The notes: a model not told the origin generated them from the letters alone. DNA of 6,930 nucleotides from an uncultured Collinsella sp. (GCA_958346935.1 CATVTM010000090.1:1-6930), one strand, 5' to 3'; numbered from the stretch's first letter, positions 1-6,712 are shown. Numbers and translations are program-made.

Positions 1-965
<965 letters not shown>

Positions 966-1012
966 GCGGATCCTTTCTTGCATTGAGTGCATTACGTCGA
1001 TGTAACCGCACT

Positions 1013-1018
1013 ATTGTA
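1013..1018 (-). promoter_or_regulatory. Possible -10 box for prfC
   Basis: The minus strand reads TACAAT, one mismatch from the TATAAT consensus, about 48 nt upstream of the prfC start. No convincing -35 hexamer is found 16-18 nt further upstream, so this is a candidate only. The same TACAAT hexamer occurs upstream of the CLC gene in this window. Confidence 0.35.
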
Positions 1019-1102
1019 GCCGTGAAATCCCGCTCTAGGGCGTCTATCAGGACAAATTCATCAGTTAGGGCCCGGGTAGCTGGCCCAATCCGAATTTGTC
1101 TC

Positions 1103-1132
1103 TTGCGTAACTGTACATAGTGTATATATACT
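1103..1132 (+). promoter_or_regulatory. Probable sigma-70-type promoter of the GntR-ABC operon
   Basis: A -35-like TTGCGT (1103-1108) and a good -10 TATACT (1127-1132) are separated by 18 nt. The -10 lies inside the palindrome at 1122-1131, so a protein bound there would block RNA polymerase. This fits autorepression by the GntR protein encoded 48 nt downstream. The -35 is weak and the call is inferred. Confidence 0.45.
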
Positions 1133-1158
1133 GTGCTTACCGGTTATATACACGTGTA
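1119..1158. promoter_or_regulatory. Putative GntR (YtrA-type) operator: paired TACAC/GTGTA palindromes
   Basis: Three overlapping symmetries are visible. GTATATATAC (1122-1131) is a perfect 10-bp palindrome. TACACGTGTA (1149-1158) is another perfect 10-bp palindrome. GTGTATATA (1120-1128) is the exact reverse complement of TATATACAC (1145-1153), across 16 nt. The first site overlaps the putative -10 box and the second lies between it and the ribosome binding site. From memory, Bacillus subtilis YtrA recognises AGTGTA and TACACT half-sites separated by 13 bp. The half-sites here are nearly the same but the spacing differs. Binding by the adjacent GntR protein is inferred. Confidence 0.55.
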
Positions 1159-1180
1159 GCCCATCAGCTAAGGAGCCGCT

Positions 1181-1561
1181 GTGGACATCATCCTATCCAA
1201 TTCGAGCGACAAGCCCATCTACGAACAGATAACCTCGCAAGTCAAAGCTCAGATCTTATCGGGCACGCTCGCGGCGGGAGCCAAACTCCCCAGCATCCGT
1301 GCACTCGCGAGCGATCTTGGCGTGAGCGTCATCACCACCAAGCGCGCCTACGCCGACCTGGAGCAGCTCGGGTTTATCTGCACCGTGCAGGGCAAGGGCT
1401 GTTTTGTCGCCGAGGGCAACCAGGAGCTTTTGCGCGAAAACCAGCTCTGCCATATCGAAGATCTGCTTGCGAAAGCGGCAAGCCAAGCCGAAACCCTGGG
1501 CGTCACGCGCGACAAGCTGCACGAAATGCTCGACCTTGTAGCCCCCGAAACCATGCAGTAG
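1181..1561 (+). CDS. GntR-family transcriptional regulator, YtrA subfamily
   Basis: A 126-aa DNA-binding repressor-type protein. The N-terminal GntR winged helix-turn-helix covers about residues 10-77: PIYEQI at 12-17, LPSIRALASDLGVSVITTKR at 36-55 (helix-turn-helix), then LEQLGF and the wing GKGCFVA at 71-77. Only about 50 residues follow, a short helical tail rather than an FCD, UTRA or aminotransferase domain. That length and layout are typical of the YtrA subfamily, which usually sits beside ABC transporter genes and represses them. The start is GTG at 1181, chosen because AAGGAG (1170-1175) lies 5 nt upstream and because the reading begins just before the conserved PIYEQI. The ABC ATPase gene follows 23 nt after the stop. 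Promoter palindromes upstream suggest autoregulation. The inducing ligand or stress cannot be read from the sequence. Confidence 0.92.
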   Translation: MDIILSNSSDKPIYEQITSQVKAQILSGTLAAGAKLPSIRALASDLGVSVITTKRAYADLEQLGFICTVQGKGCFVAEGNQELLRENQLCHIEDLLAKAASQAETLGVTRDKLHEMLDLVAPETMQ

Positions 1562-1584
1562 CCATCTGCAAGAAAGGCTATACC

Positions 1585-2466
1585 ATGCAAAACTTGCTAG
1601 AACTCAAAGGCATCTCACGCCGTGTGAGCGACCGTTTTTCGCTGCGCGACGTCACGCTTGCCGTGGAGCCTGGCCAGATCGTCGGCTTTGTTGGTGCCAA
1701 CGGTGCTGGCAAAACAACGACGATTCGAGCTGCTCTCGGGCTTATAAAGCTCGATGCCGGCGAAGTGCACCTGTTTGGGCAGCGCTGTGGCGCCGACGCG
1801 CCCGATGAGTCGCAACGCCATCTACGCTCCCGCGTCGGTCTTGTCCTGGACACGTGCCCCTTCCCCTCCATGCTCAAGGTGGGCCAGATCGAGTCGCTCG
1901 TAGGCCCGGCGTACCCCACGTGGGACCGCGAAACGTTCGCCGGATTCATCAACCGATTTGGCCTCGATCCCAAGACAAAGGTCAAGGACCTCTCCCGCGG
2001 CATGGGCATGAAACTGCAGCTTGCCTGCGCACTCAGCCACAAGGCCAAGCTGCTCGTTTTGGATGAAGCCACCGCGGGCCTCGATCCCATGGCACGCGAG
2101 GAGCTGCTTGATGAGCTGCTTGCCTTTGTCGCCGACGGCCAGCACAGCGTGCTGCTCTCGAGCCACATTACGTCCGACCTCGATCGCACCGCTGATCGCG
2201 TCATCTGCATCGATAATGGCTCGATTATTTTTGACCTGCCGCGCGAGGACATTACCGACCGCGCCGGCATCGCCCACTGCACCCAATCGCAGGCTGCCGA
2301 GCTTATGGCTTGCGTCGAAGGCGCCCGTGCCGTCCACCACGCCTATAGCGTGGACGTGCTCGTGCCCAACCGTTGCGAAACGCTCGAGGCCTTTCCCGAG
2401 ATTCCCTGCGATCGGGCAACCATTGATGACTACCTGCGCCTCACGCTGAAAGGGGCTTCGAAATGA
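1585..2466 (+). CDS. ABC transporter ATP-binding protein
   Basis: A 293-aa cytoplasmic ATPase subunit that would power the permease encoded immediately downstream. Visible motifs are Walker A GANGAGKTT (37-45), signature LSRGMGMK (136-143) in place of LSGGQ, Walker B LLVLDEAT (156-163), D-loop AGLDP (164-168) and H-loop SSH (192-194). The usual Q-loop glutamine appears to be absent: the region after Walker A reads VGLVLDTCPF (85-94). The LSRGM signature and this Q-loop change resemble YtrB/EcsA-type subunits that pair with GntR regulators. The ATG at 1585 is preceded by AGAAAGG (1571-1577) at 7-nt spacing. The frame stays open upstream to 1120, but that extension overlaps the GntR gene in another frame and has no ABC character. 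The last 70 or so residues form an accessory C-terminal region. The substrate is unknown. Confidence 0.93.
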   Translation: MQNLLELKGISRRVSDRFSLRDVTLAVEPGQIVGFVGANGAGKTTTIRAALGLIKLDAGEVHLFGQRCGADAPDESQRHLRSRVGLVLDTCPFPSMLKVGQIESLVGPAYPTWDRETFAGFINRFGLDPKTKVKDLSRGMGMKLQLACALSHKAKLLVLDEATAGLDPMAREELLDELLAFVADGQHSVLLSSHITSDLDRTADRVICIDNGSIIFDLPREDITDRAGIAHCTQSQAAELMACVEGARAVHHAYSVDVLVPNRCETLEAFPEIPCDRATIDDYLRLTLKGASK

Positions 2467-3161
2467 AACGTGCCTTTATGTCCGAGCTCGCCATCGCTCG
2501 CTCGCTTATCCCGAGTATTGCGGGCGTCGGCTTGTTCATCTTCGTCGTGCTGACGCTCGCCAACGCGTCGGATGGCGATTCCGGTATAAGCGCCGGTGCC
2601 GGCGCCGTCAGTGCCATGTCGCCCATCATATTCATGAACTCACTGGCCGGTTACGACAATCAAAACGGTTGGGAGCGTTATCGGGCAACGCTGCCCTTCT
2701 CGCGCAAAGACATCATCTGCGCACGCTACCTGAGCGTTATTGTCTTCTCCGCCGTCATGGCATGTGCAGCTACGCTTTTGAGTATCGTCGCCATCCCGCT
2801 CTTCAGCAGCGCGGGCATTCCTCCGACGGGACAGACGGTCTTTGAAATCGCAGTCGCCTCGGCAGCATCGATGCTCATCTCCCTCATGATGGTGTTCCTG
2901 GCACAGCCGCTGTTCTTTCGATTTGGACACATGGAGGCGCTACGCCTATCCGTTGGCCTGTTTGCCCTGCTCTGGTGCCTTGCCATTGCCACGTTGAGCT
3001 CCTCCAACCCCATCAGCAACTGGCTCATGTCGATTGCCGGAGCGAATCCCGATCCCGCCGTCCTTGGCTGTCTGTGTGCAGGAATTGCAGTACTGGCGCT
3101 CGCACTATGTGCAATCAGCTGCGCTGTCAGCACCAAGGTTTATCGAGCACGCGATCTGTAA
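2463..3161 (+). CDS. ABC-2 type transporter permease (membrane subunit)
   Basis: A 232-aa integral membrane protein with about six predicted hydrophobic segments, near residues 16-33, 47-62, 88-112, 126-150, 158-178 and 198-222. Between the second and third segments lies GWERYRATLPFSRKDIICAR (69-88), which resembles the 'LP-x-S-R-K' cytoplasmic loop of the ABC2_membrane_5-like permeases. The start ATG overlaps the ATPase stop in an ATGA, indicating translational coupling. AAAGGGG (2449-2455) lies 7 nt upstream as a ribosome binding site. With one ATPase and one permease gene, the working transporter is probably a dimer of each. In related GntR-linked systems the transporters respond to cell-envelope stress or export antimicrobial compounds, but nothing here fixes the substrate. 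Confidence 0.85.
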   Translation: MKRAFMSELAIARSLIPSIAGVGLFIFVVLTLANASDGDSGISAGAGAVSAMSPIIFMNSLAGYDNQNGWERYRATLPFSRKDIICARYLSVIVFSAVMACAATLLSIVAIPLFSSAGIPPTGQTVFEIAVASAASMLISLMMVFLAQPLFFRFGHMEALRLSVGLFALLWCLAIATLSSSNPISNWLMSIAGANPDPAVLGCLCAGIAVLALALCAISCAVSTKVYRARDL

Positions 3162-3170
3162 TCGACGGCT

Positions 3171-3203
3171 AAAAAAGCTTAGGTGGTACCCCGCTTATTT
3201 TTT
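3171..3203 (+). terminator. Probable Rho-independent terminator of the GntR-ABC operon
   Basis: Ten nt after the permease stop, AAGC (3175-3178) can pair with GCTT (3193-3196), enclosing the GC-rich GGTGGTACCCC, which folds through GGT/ACC. A run of T (TATTTTTT, 3196-3203) follows. The A run before the stem would serve as a U-tract on the opposite strand, so it may act in both directions. The stem is short and imperfect. Confidence 0.5.
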
Positions 3204-3288
3204 CAATGTAACGAGGCGGCATAGCGTCACCACCGCCCTTCACAGCAGGCCGTCTAGTTCTTGGCAACCAAAAAGACACCGTCAGCAT

Positions 3289-3327
3289 ATCGAAGGTGAA
3301 TACTTTTCCGAGAAGTGAACGAGTAAA
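3289..3327 (+). repeat. Left arm of the inverted repeat
   Basis: Begins ATCGAAGGTGAAT and ends GTGAACGAGTAAA. Its reverse complement recurs at 3436-3474 with two mismatches. Confidence 0.85.
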
Positions 3328-3366
3328 AACAGTGCCCTGTAGCATCGACATTTTTAAGGACTCAAT

Positions 3367-3403
3367 TCCTGCGGTTTTTGTCTAAGAATCCTGCAGTTTT
3401 GTT
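3367..3403 (+). repeat. Two imperfect tandem copies of a TCCTGC(G/A)GTTTT motif, 22-nt period
   Basis: TCCTGCGGTTTTTGT (3367-3381) and TCCTGCAGTTTTGTT (3389-3403) lie in the centre of the inverted repeat. They differ by a G/A change and one T in the T run. The role is unknown. They could be binding sites, or remnants of an element end. Confidence 0.6.
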
Positions 3404-3435
3404 CGAAAAAAGTGTGCATGTTCCAGGGGTCCAGA

Positions 3436-3474
3436 TTTACTCGTTCACTTCTCGGAAAACCATTCACCTTCGAT
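3436..3474 (-). repeat. Right arm of the inverted repeat
   Basis: Read on the minus strand it matches the left arm at 37 of 39 bases. On the plus strand it begins TTTACTCGTTCACTTCTCGG. Confidence 0.85.
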
Positions 3475-3565
3475 TCGAGCCTTAACCAAATGCCCTCTCG
3501 AACTATGGCCCCTGTCTCACCACAGCGATATCAAAGCTTCATGGCGGGACGGTATCATCGGACGA

Positions 3566-3583
3566 GCGCCGTAAAACTGGCGC
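3566..3583 (+). other. Small hairpin just upstream of the DMT transporter ribosome binding site
   Basis: GCGCC (3566-3570) pairs with GGCGC (3579-3583) across an 8-nt A-rich loop and is followed by T-rich GGTTGTTCTTT, then the Shine-Dalgarno GGGGAGG. It could be an attenuator or a structure that tunes translation. A five-pair stem may equally occur by chance. Confidence 0.3.
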
Positions 3584-3611
3584 GGTTGTTCTTTGGGGAG
3601 GCATTTCACCC

Positions 3612-4487
3612 GTGTCGTGGGTCGCAGCAGCATTTGTGTCGGCTTTCTTTGCCGGCATCACATCCGTCCTGGCCAAATGCGGCATCAAGCAGACCGACTC
3701 CGATGTCGCGACGGCCATTCGCACCTGCGTGGTGCTCGTTTTCGCTTGGGCAATGGCGGGCATTTCTGGATCCATTGGAACCATCGGCAGCATCGAACCC
3801 AGATCTTGGCTCTTTCTCGTCCTCTCGGGACTCGCTACCGGTGCTTCGTGGATCTGTTACTTTAAGGCGTTGGGCATCGGAGACGTCAATAAGGTCGTAC
3901 CGGTCGACAAGATGAGCACCGTACTCGCCGCACTGATCGCCATCGTGCTTTTTGGCGAGACGAGCAACCTTGCGGTTAAGCTCGCGGGAACCGCTGTCAT
4001 CACCCTCGGCACGATTTTAATGATCGAGAAGAAGCAGTCTGCCGGACCCGAGCAGCAGCAAGACCGGACCTGGTTCGCTTACGCACTCGGCGCCGCCGTG
4101 TTCGCGGCGCTCACGTCCATCCTTGCCAAGGTTGGCATCGAAGGCGTCGAGTCAAACCTGGCCACGGCAATCCGCACCTGCGTGGTACTGGTTATGGCAT
4201 GGGCGATCGTGGCAGCCAAGGGAAAACTGGATCAGGTCGCGCACGCTGACCGGCGCGAACTCACATTTCTCGCAACATCGGGCATCGCGACCGGAGCATC
4301 GTGGCTGCTCTATTACTACGCCATCGCCACAGGCCAGGTGAGCGTCGTGGTGCAGATCGACAAACTATCGATTGTCGTATCAGTACTATTTGCGCGCTTG
4401 GCATTCAACGAAAAACTCTCACGACGCAGCGCCATCGGTCTCGCTCTCATCGTCCTGGGCACTGCAGCGCTCGCAGTTTGGAAGTAG
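3612..4487 (+). CDS. DMT-superfamily (EamA) transporter, tandem duplicated
   Basis: A 291-aa integral membrane protein with about ten hydrophobic segments, probably a metabolite or amino-acid permease of the inner membrane. It consists of two homologous halves, about residues 1-140 and 153-291, joined by a polar linker (KKQSAGPEQQQDR). ATAIRTCVVLV occurs identically at 34-44 and 184-194, and ATGASW at 75-80 and 226-231. PVDKMS (98) matches QIDKLS (248), and FGE matches FNE. Each half has the length and motifs of the stand-alone five-helix BAT-type DMT proteins, so the gene looks like a fusion of two such units. The start is GTG at 3612, with GGGGAGG (3595-3601) 10 nt upstream; the spacing is slightly long but no better start exists. 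The gene is convergent with the EFR1 gene, 15 nt away. The substrate cannot be inferred. Confidence 0.9.
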   Translation: MSWVAAAFVSAFFAGITSVLAKCGIKQTDSDVATAIRTCVVLVFAWAMAGISGSIGTIGSIEPRSWLFLVLSGLATGASWICYFKALGIGDVNKVVPVDKMSTVLAALIAIVLFGETSNLAVKLAGTAVITLGTILMIEKKQSAGPEQQQDRTWFAYALGAAVFAALTSILAKVGIEGVESNLATAIRTCVVLVMAWAIVAAKGKLDQVAHADRRELTFLATSGIATGASWLLYYYAIATGQVSVVVQIDKLSIVVSVLFARLAFNEKLSRRSAIGLALIVLGTAALAVWK

Positions 4488-4488
4488 C

Positions 4489-4503
4489 GCGGCCAGCAGC
4501 CGC
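4489..4503. other. GC-rich hairpin between convergent genes
   Basis: GCGGC (4489-4493) pairs with GCCGC (4499-4503) across a 5-nt loop in the 15-nt gap between the DMT and EFR1 stop codons. Without a T run it is not a classical terminator, but it may help separate converging transcripts. Confidence 0.3.
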
Positions 4504-5294
4504 TACATCCTCACACCTGGCTTGGGATGCCTGTACTGACCGTGGGATGCCGTGCGCTTACCGTGCGAGATGGCAAATTTGGGACAACAGTGCAGGCAAC
4601 GAAGGCAGGCTGCGCACTCCGGCTTTGTCCAGACGGGAAGGCCGTCGCGCATCTCAATCGCCGCCATGGGACAGCGCTTGGCACACAGGCCGCAGCCGAT
4701 GCAGCGATCGGCATCGACGGCAAACTTGCTCGTCTGTTGCATGCGCGGCAGCCCAATTGCGTGATACGCGCACGATGCAAACAGGGGCACGCGATGGCGC
4801 ATCATATTGCCCGTGCGCCGCTCCCGCACCGCCTCGATCACAGCATCAATCTGCGCCTCAGCAGCCCTATTGATACCCTCAACCTTTTGAGGGTCAGACA
4901 GGTCGAAAACAGGCGTCCAGGTATCGGGCATCTTGACGCTCATCGCCGCATCTAACTCGAGCCCACGCTCGTGTAGCAGATCGCGGGCAAACTTGGCCGA
5001 TTGGCCGGTCGTCGAACCGTACGTCGAAACATAGAACGTATAGGGGCGCTCGCCGCCCTTTGTACCGGCAACAATCGACAGGTCGGCAGTCTTCAAAAAC
5101 TCGATCATCGGTGTCGGCAGACCCCAGGCATACACCGGAGCAACAAATCCCAGTTGGCGGGGACCTTCCGCCAAGGCAAGGCGAAAGGCCTCGGCATCAA
5201 AACGCTCAATCGACATAACCCTGTCGTCCGTCGCCGCCGCAATGCGACGCGCCACATGCTCGCTGTTCCCTGTCGCGCTAAAGTACAGGATCAT
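4503..5294 (-). CDS. EFR1-type flavodoxin-ferredoxin fusion protein
   Basis: A 263-aa cytoplasmic redox protein, probably an electron carrier. The N-terminal flavodoxin-like half starts at once with the FMN phosphate loop FSATGNS (5-11), followed by APVYAWGLP (52-60) and STYGSTTGQS (90-99), regions expected to contact flavin. The C-terminal half holds two [4Fe-4S] motifs, CIGCGLCAKRCP (C198, C201, C204, C208) and CAACLRCLHCCP (C227, C230, C233, C237). This layout is that of the EFR1-family ferredoxins common in anaerobes. The frame is open for 97 more codons upstream, but that part is Arg/His-rich and overlaps the CLC gene. ATG at 5294 is preferred because it opens on the flavodoxin beta strand and has AGGGG (complement of 5301-5305) 6 nt upstream. 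It lies 35 nt after the CLC gene on the same strand, so cotranscription is likely. Its redox partner is unknown. Confidence 0.9.
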   Translation of the reverse strand: MILYFSATGNSEHVARRIAAATDDRVMSIERFDAEAFRLALAEGPRQLGFVAPVYAWGLPTPMIEFLKTADLSIVAGTKGGERPYTFYVSTYGSTTGQSAKFARDLLHERGLELDAAMSVKMPDTWTPVFDLSDPQKVEGINRAAEAQIDAVIEAVRERRTGNMMRHRVPLFASCAYHAIGLPRMQQTSKFAVDADRCIGCGLCAKRCPMAAIEMRDGLPVWTKPECAACLRCLHCCPKFAISHGKRTASHGQYRHPKPGVRM

Positions 5295-5329
5295 CTCGTA
5301 CCCCTGGAGTTGACTCGCGATTAACCGCG

Positions 5330-6619
5330 CTATTTGCGCAGCGGCTTGGGCAGTGGAATGCCGGCGGCGATGACGGCGGCGATGATCATGCAGACGATAC
5401 CCTTGAGTGGGAAGCACATGAGCAGCAGGCCCACGACCATGACCGGCTGACGCATGACCGCACCCATCGTCGATGCCGTGCAGACGGCGACGCAAAAGAC
5501 CGGATCTGCGCCGGTGAGGATGGCAAGGCCATAGCCCAAGCTTACGCCTGAGAAGATAACCGGGAAGAAGTGGCCGCCGCGCCAACCAAGGTTGATGAGG
5601 GCGGGCGTCAGCATGGCCTTAACAAGACCGGTCGCGATAAGCACGCCAGCGGGAATGGTCAGGTAGGTTTCCATGAGCACGTCGGCCTGAGTCTCGCCGG
5701 CAAACATGGTGTAGGGCAGGACCGTGCCGCAGATGGCGAGCGCCAGACCGGCTAGCATGGCCTTGACGACAGGACGCTCCCCTATGGCATGGGCAAGCGC
5801 TTCGCTCGCGTGCTCGGAGACAAAGTACAGCCAGCCGCAAACGGTGCCAACCAACGCCAGCGGAATGAGCCAGGTAAGCTCCAGGTTGCCCACCTCGGCG
5901 GACTCGAACCTGGGCATGCCCATGCCGCCGCCCATGAGCTGGCCGAGCAGCAGGTAGGTGCCCAGGCCGCCGGCAATCGCAATGCCGTAGACCACCGTCT
6001 TCTGTGCCTTGGGCAGCTTGATGGTGATCTCGTCGGACGCGGAGCCCTCGTCGCCGTCGGCGCTACCGGCAAGCGGCGCCACAAAGCCAAAGACGGGCGC
6101 GGTAAAGAGCGCCGTCAGGGCAGCCTGGGTGCCCAGCAGCGTAAGCTCCCTAAACTCGGCACCAAAGCGACGCATGCGGTCGCCGACCCAGCTGCACAGA
6201 CCAGCGATAACGCCGGTCAGGCCGGCCTCCGGTCCAATGCTTCCGCCAAACAGCAGCGGCAGCAATGCCGCGAGCGAAAGCTTGCCCAGGTTGTTGTACG
6301 GGTAGCGCCCGTCTTGCTTAACCTTAGCCATCACCTGGTTGAGGTCATCGGTCTTGGTGCCTGTCATCTTTTCGTACAGACCGATTAACAGGCCGCCCAG
6401 CAGACAGACAAAAAACGGGTACGGCAAAAAGCCAAACGGGCCGCTGGCAAGCTCGGGCGAAGCGACGCCCAGCGCGTGCGGAATCTCGGTCCATAGATAG
6501 TCGATACCGTGCTCCATCGCAAAAAAGAACAGCCAGACCGCGGCACCTGCGAACGCACCGGTCACGGCAACGCTAAGTAAAAACAGCGCGCGGTTTTTGG
6601 GTTTGGCAAGGTTATCCAT
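5330..6619 (-). CDS. CLC-type voltage-gated chloride channel/anion transporter, divergent
   Basis: A 429-aa membrane protein with about ten hydrophobic segments, which would move chloride or another anion across the cytoplasmic membrane. CLC landmarks are GGSIGPEAG (125-133) at the place of the GREGP motif, FTAPVFGFVAPL (172-183) matching the FNAPLAG helix, and GGHFFPVIFSG (348-358) matching GxFxP. By eye the residue aligned with the gating glutamate of GREGP is Ile128, while Glu131 follows the proline. A GSGIP selectivity motif is not evident; the equivalent area near 85-110 is charged. A Gly/Asp/Ser-rich loop lies at about 185-197. The ATG at 6619 has a strong Shine-Dalgarno GGGAGGA (complement of 6624-6630) 4 nt upstream. 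It precedes the EFR1 gene by 35 nt. Family assignment is good; the ion and the transport mode are not known. Confidence 0.85.
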   Translation of the reverse strand: MDNLAKPKNRALFLLSVAVTGAFAGAAVWLFFFAMEHGIDYLWTEIPHALGVASPELASGPFGFLPYPFFVCLLGGLLIGLYEKMTGTKTDDLNQVMAKVKQDGRYPYNNLGKLSLAALLPLLFGGSIGPEAGLTGVIAGLCSWVGDRMRRFGAEFRELTLLGTQAALTALFTAPVFGFVAPLAGSADGDEGSASDEITIKLPKAQKTVVYGIAIAGGLGTYLLLGQLMGGGMGMPRFESAEVGNLELTWLIPLALVGTVCGWLYFVSEHASEALAHAIGERPVVKAMLAGLALAICGTVLPYTMFAGETQADVLMETYLTIPAGVLIATGLVKAMLTPALINLGWRGGHFFPVIFSGVSLGYGLAILTGADPVFCVAVCTASTMGAVMRQPVMVVGLLLMCFPLKGIVCMIIAAVIAAGIPLPKPLRK

Positions 6620-6658
6620 CGGGTCCTCCCGCGGTCAAAGTCGACATAGTTACGTTTT

Positions 6659-6664
6659 ATTGTA
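6659..6664 (-). promoter_or_regulatory. Possible -10 box for the CLC-EFR1 unit
   Basis: The minus strand reads TACAAT 39 nt upstream of the CLC start. The best -35-like hexamer, TTGGCT (complement of 6685-6690), is 20 nt further upstream, longer than usual. The match in hexamer to the prfC candidate is suggestive only. Confidence 0.35.
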
Positions 6665-6696
6665 GAGCGAGCGTTGCCCGAACGAGCCAACCGTCT

Positions 6697-6712
6697 GCGC
6701 CGCGAACGGCAC
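6697..6712 (-). other. Hairpin with TTCG loop downstream of the LOG gene
   Basis: On the minus strand GTGCCG-TTCG-CGGCGC forms six pairs, one of them G-U, 32 nt after the LOG stop codon. No T run follows, so it is at best a weak or Rho-assisted terminator between the LOG and CLC genes. Confidence 0.3.

Larger units (their letters stand above)
3289..3474. repeat. 186-bp inverted-repeat element (MITE-like or structured RNA), previously unrecognised by me
   Basis: Two arms in opposite orientation, 3289-3327 and 3436-3474, match at 37 of 39 positions, with the two mismatches adjacent (AC at 3302-3303 against the GT at 3460-3461 side). Weaker similarity continues inward on both sides, through CCCTG and a T/A run, to about 3355 and 3405. 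The two units are therefore roughly 65 bp each, head to head around a centre of about 50 bp. No target-site duplication is visible at the outer ends. A transcript crossing it could form a very long stem. It could be a miniature mobile element, a relic with terminal inverted repeats, or a regulatory hairpin. It contains no transposase. Confidence 0.8.
3162..3611. other. 450-bp intergenic region carrying repeats
   Basis: This region separates the ABC operon from the DMT transporter. It holds the operon terminator (3171-3203), a small GGCGG/CCGCC hairpin (3215-3219 with 3233-3237), the inverted-repeat element (3289-3474), a 137-nt leader, and the DMT ribosome binding site. Several short open frames cross it but lack convincing ribosome binding sites or recognisable domains. 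I see no tRNA or known RNA gene. No firm promoter for the DMT gene is visible; TATCAT at 3553-3558 is a possible -10 without a matching -35. Confidence 0.6.

Noticed and set aside
1120..1584. 155-codon upstream extension of the ABC ATPase frame
   Set aside because: It overlaps the GntR gene in another frame, is Arg/His-rich and has no ribosome binding site. The ATG at 1585 has a good one and opens the ABC domain.
1578..2340. Long minus-strand frames opposite the ABC ATPase
   Set aside because: Ser/Arg-rich shadows of a gene with intact Walker A, signature and Walker B motifs.
3181..3195. AGGTGGTACCCCGC, resembling the T-box riboswitch motif AGGGTGGNACCGCG
   Set aside because: It starts only 19 nt after the permease stop, leaving no room for a T-box specifier stem outside coding sequence. 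The next gene is over 400 nt away, and the stretch is explained as the terminator stem. A covariance-model search would settle it.
3169..3351. 60-codon minus-strand frame through the repeat
   Set aside because: No ribosome binding site and no known domain. Its first part is the repeat arm itself and its end runs through the terminator. It is kept only as a note in the findings.
3289..3474. CRISPR array or large Rho-independent terminator
   Set aside because: There are only two copies in inverted, not direct, orientation, and the loop of about 108 nt is too long for a terminator.
3412..3915. 167-codon plus-strand frame crossing the repeat into the DMT gene
   Set aside because: No ribosome binding site, and its second half is an out-of-frame reading of the clear DMT transporter.
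5295..5585. 97-codon upstream extension of the EFR1 frame
   Set aside because: Arg/His-rich, overlaps the CLC gene, and is replaced by the ATG at 5294, which has a ribosome binding site and begins the flavodoxin strand.
5789..6388. 199-codon plus-strand frame opposite the CLC gene
   Set aside because: Antisense shadow with no hydrophobic or domain pattern of its own; the CLC reading carries family motifs.
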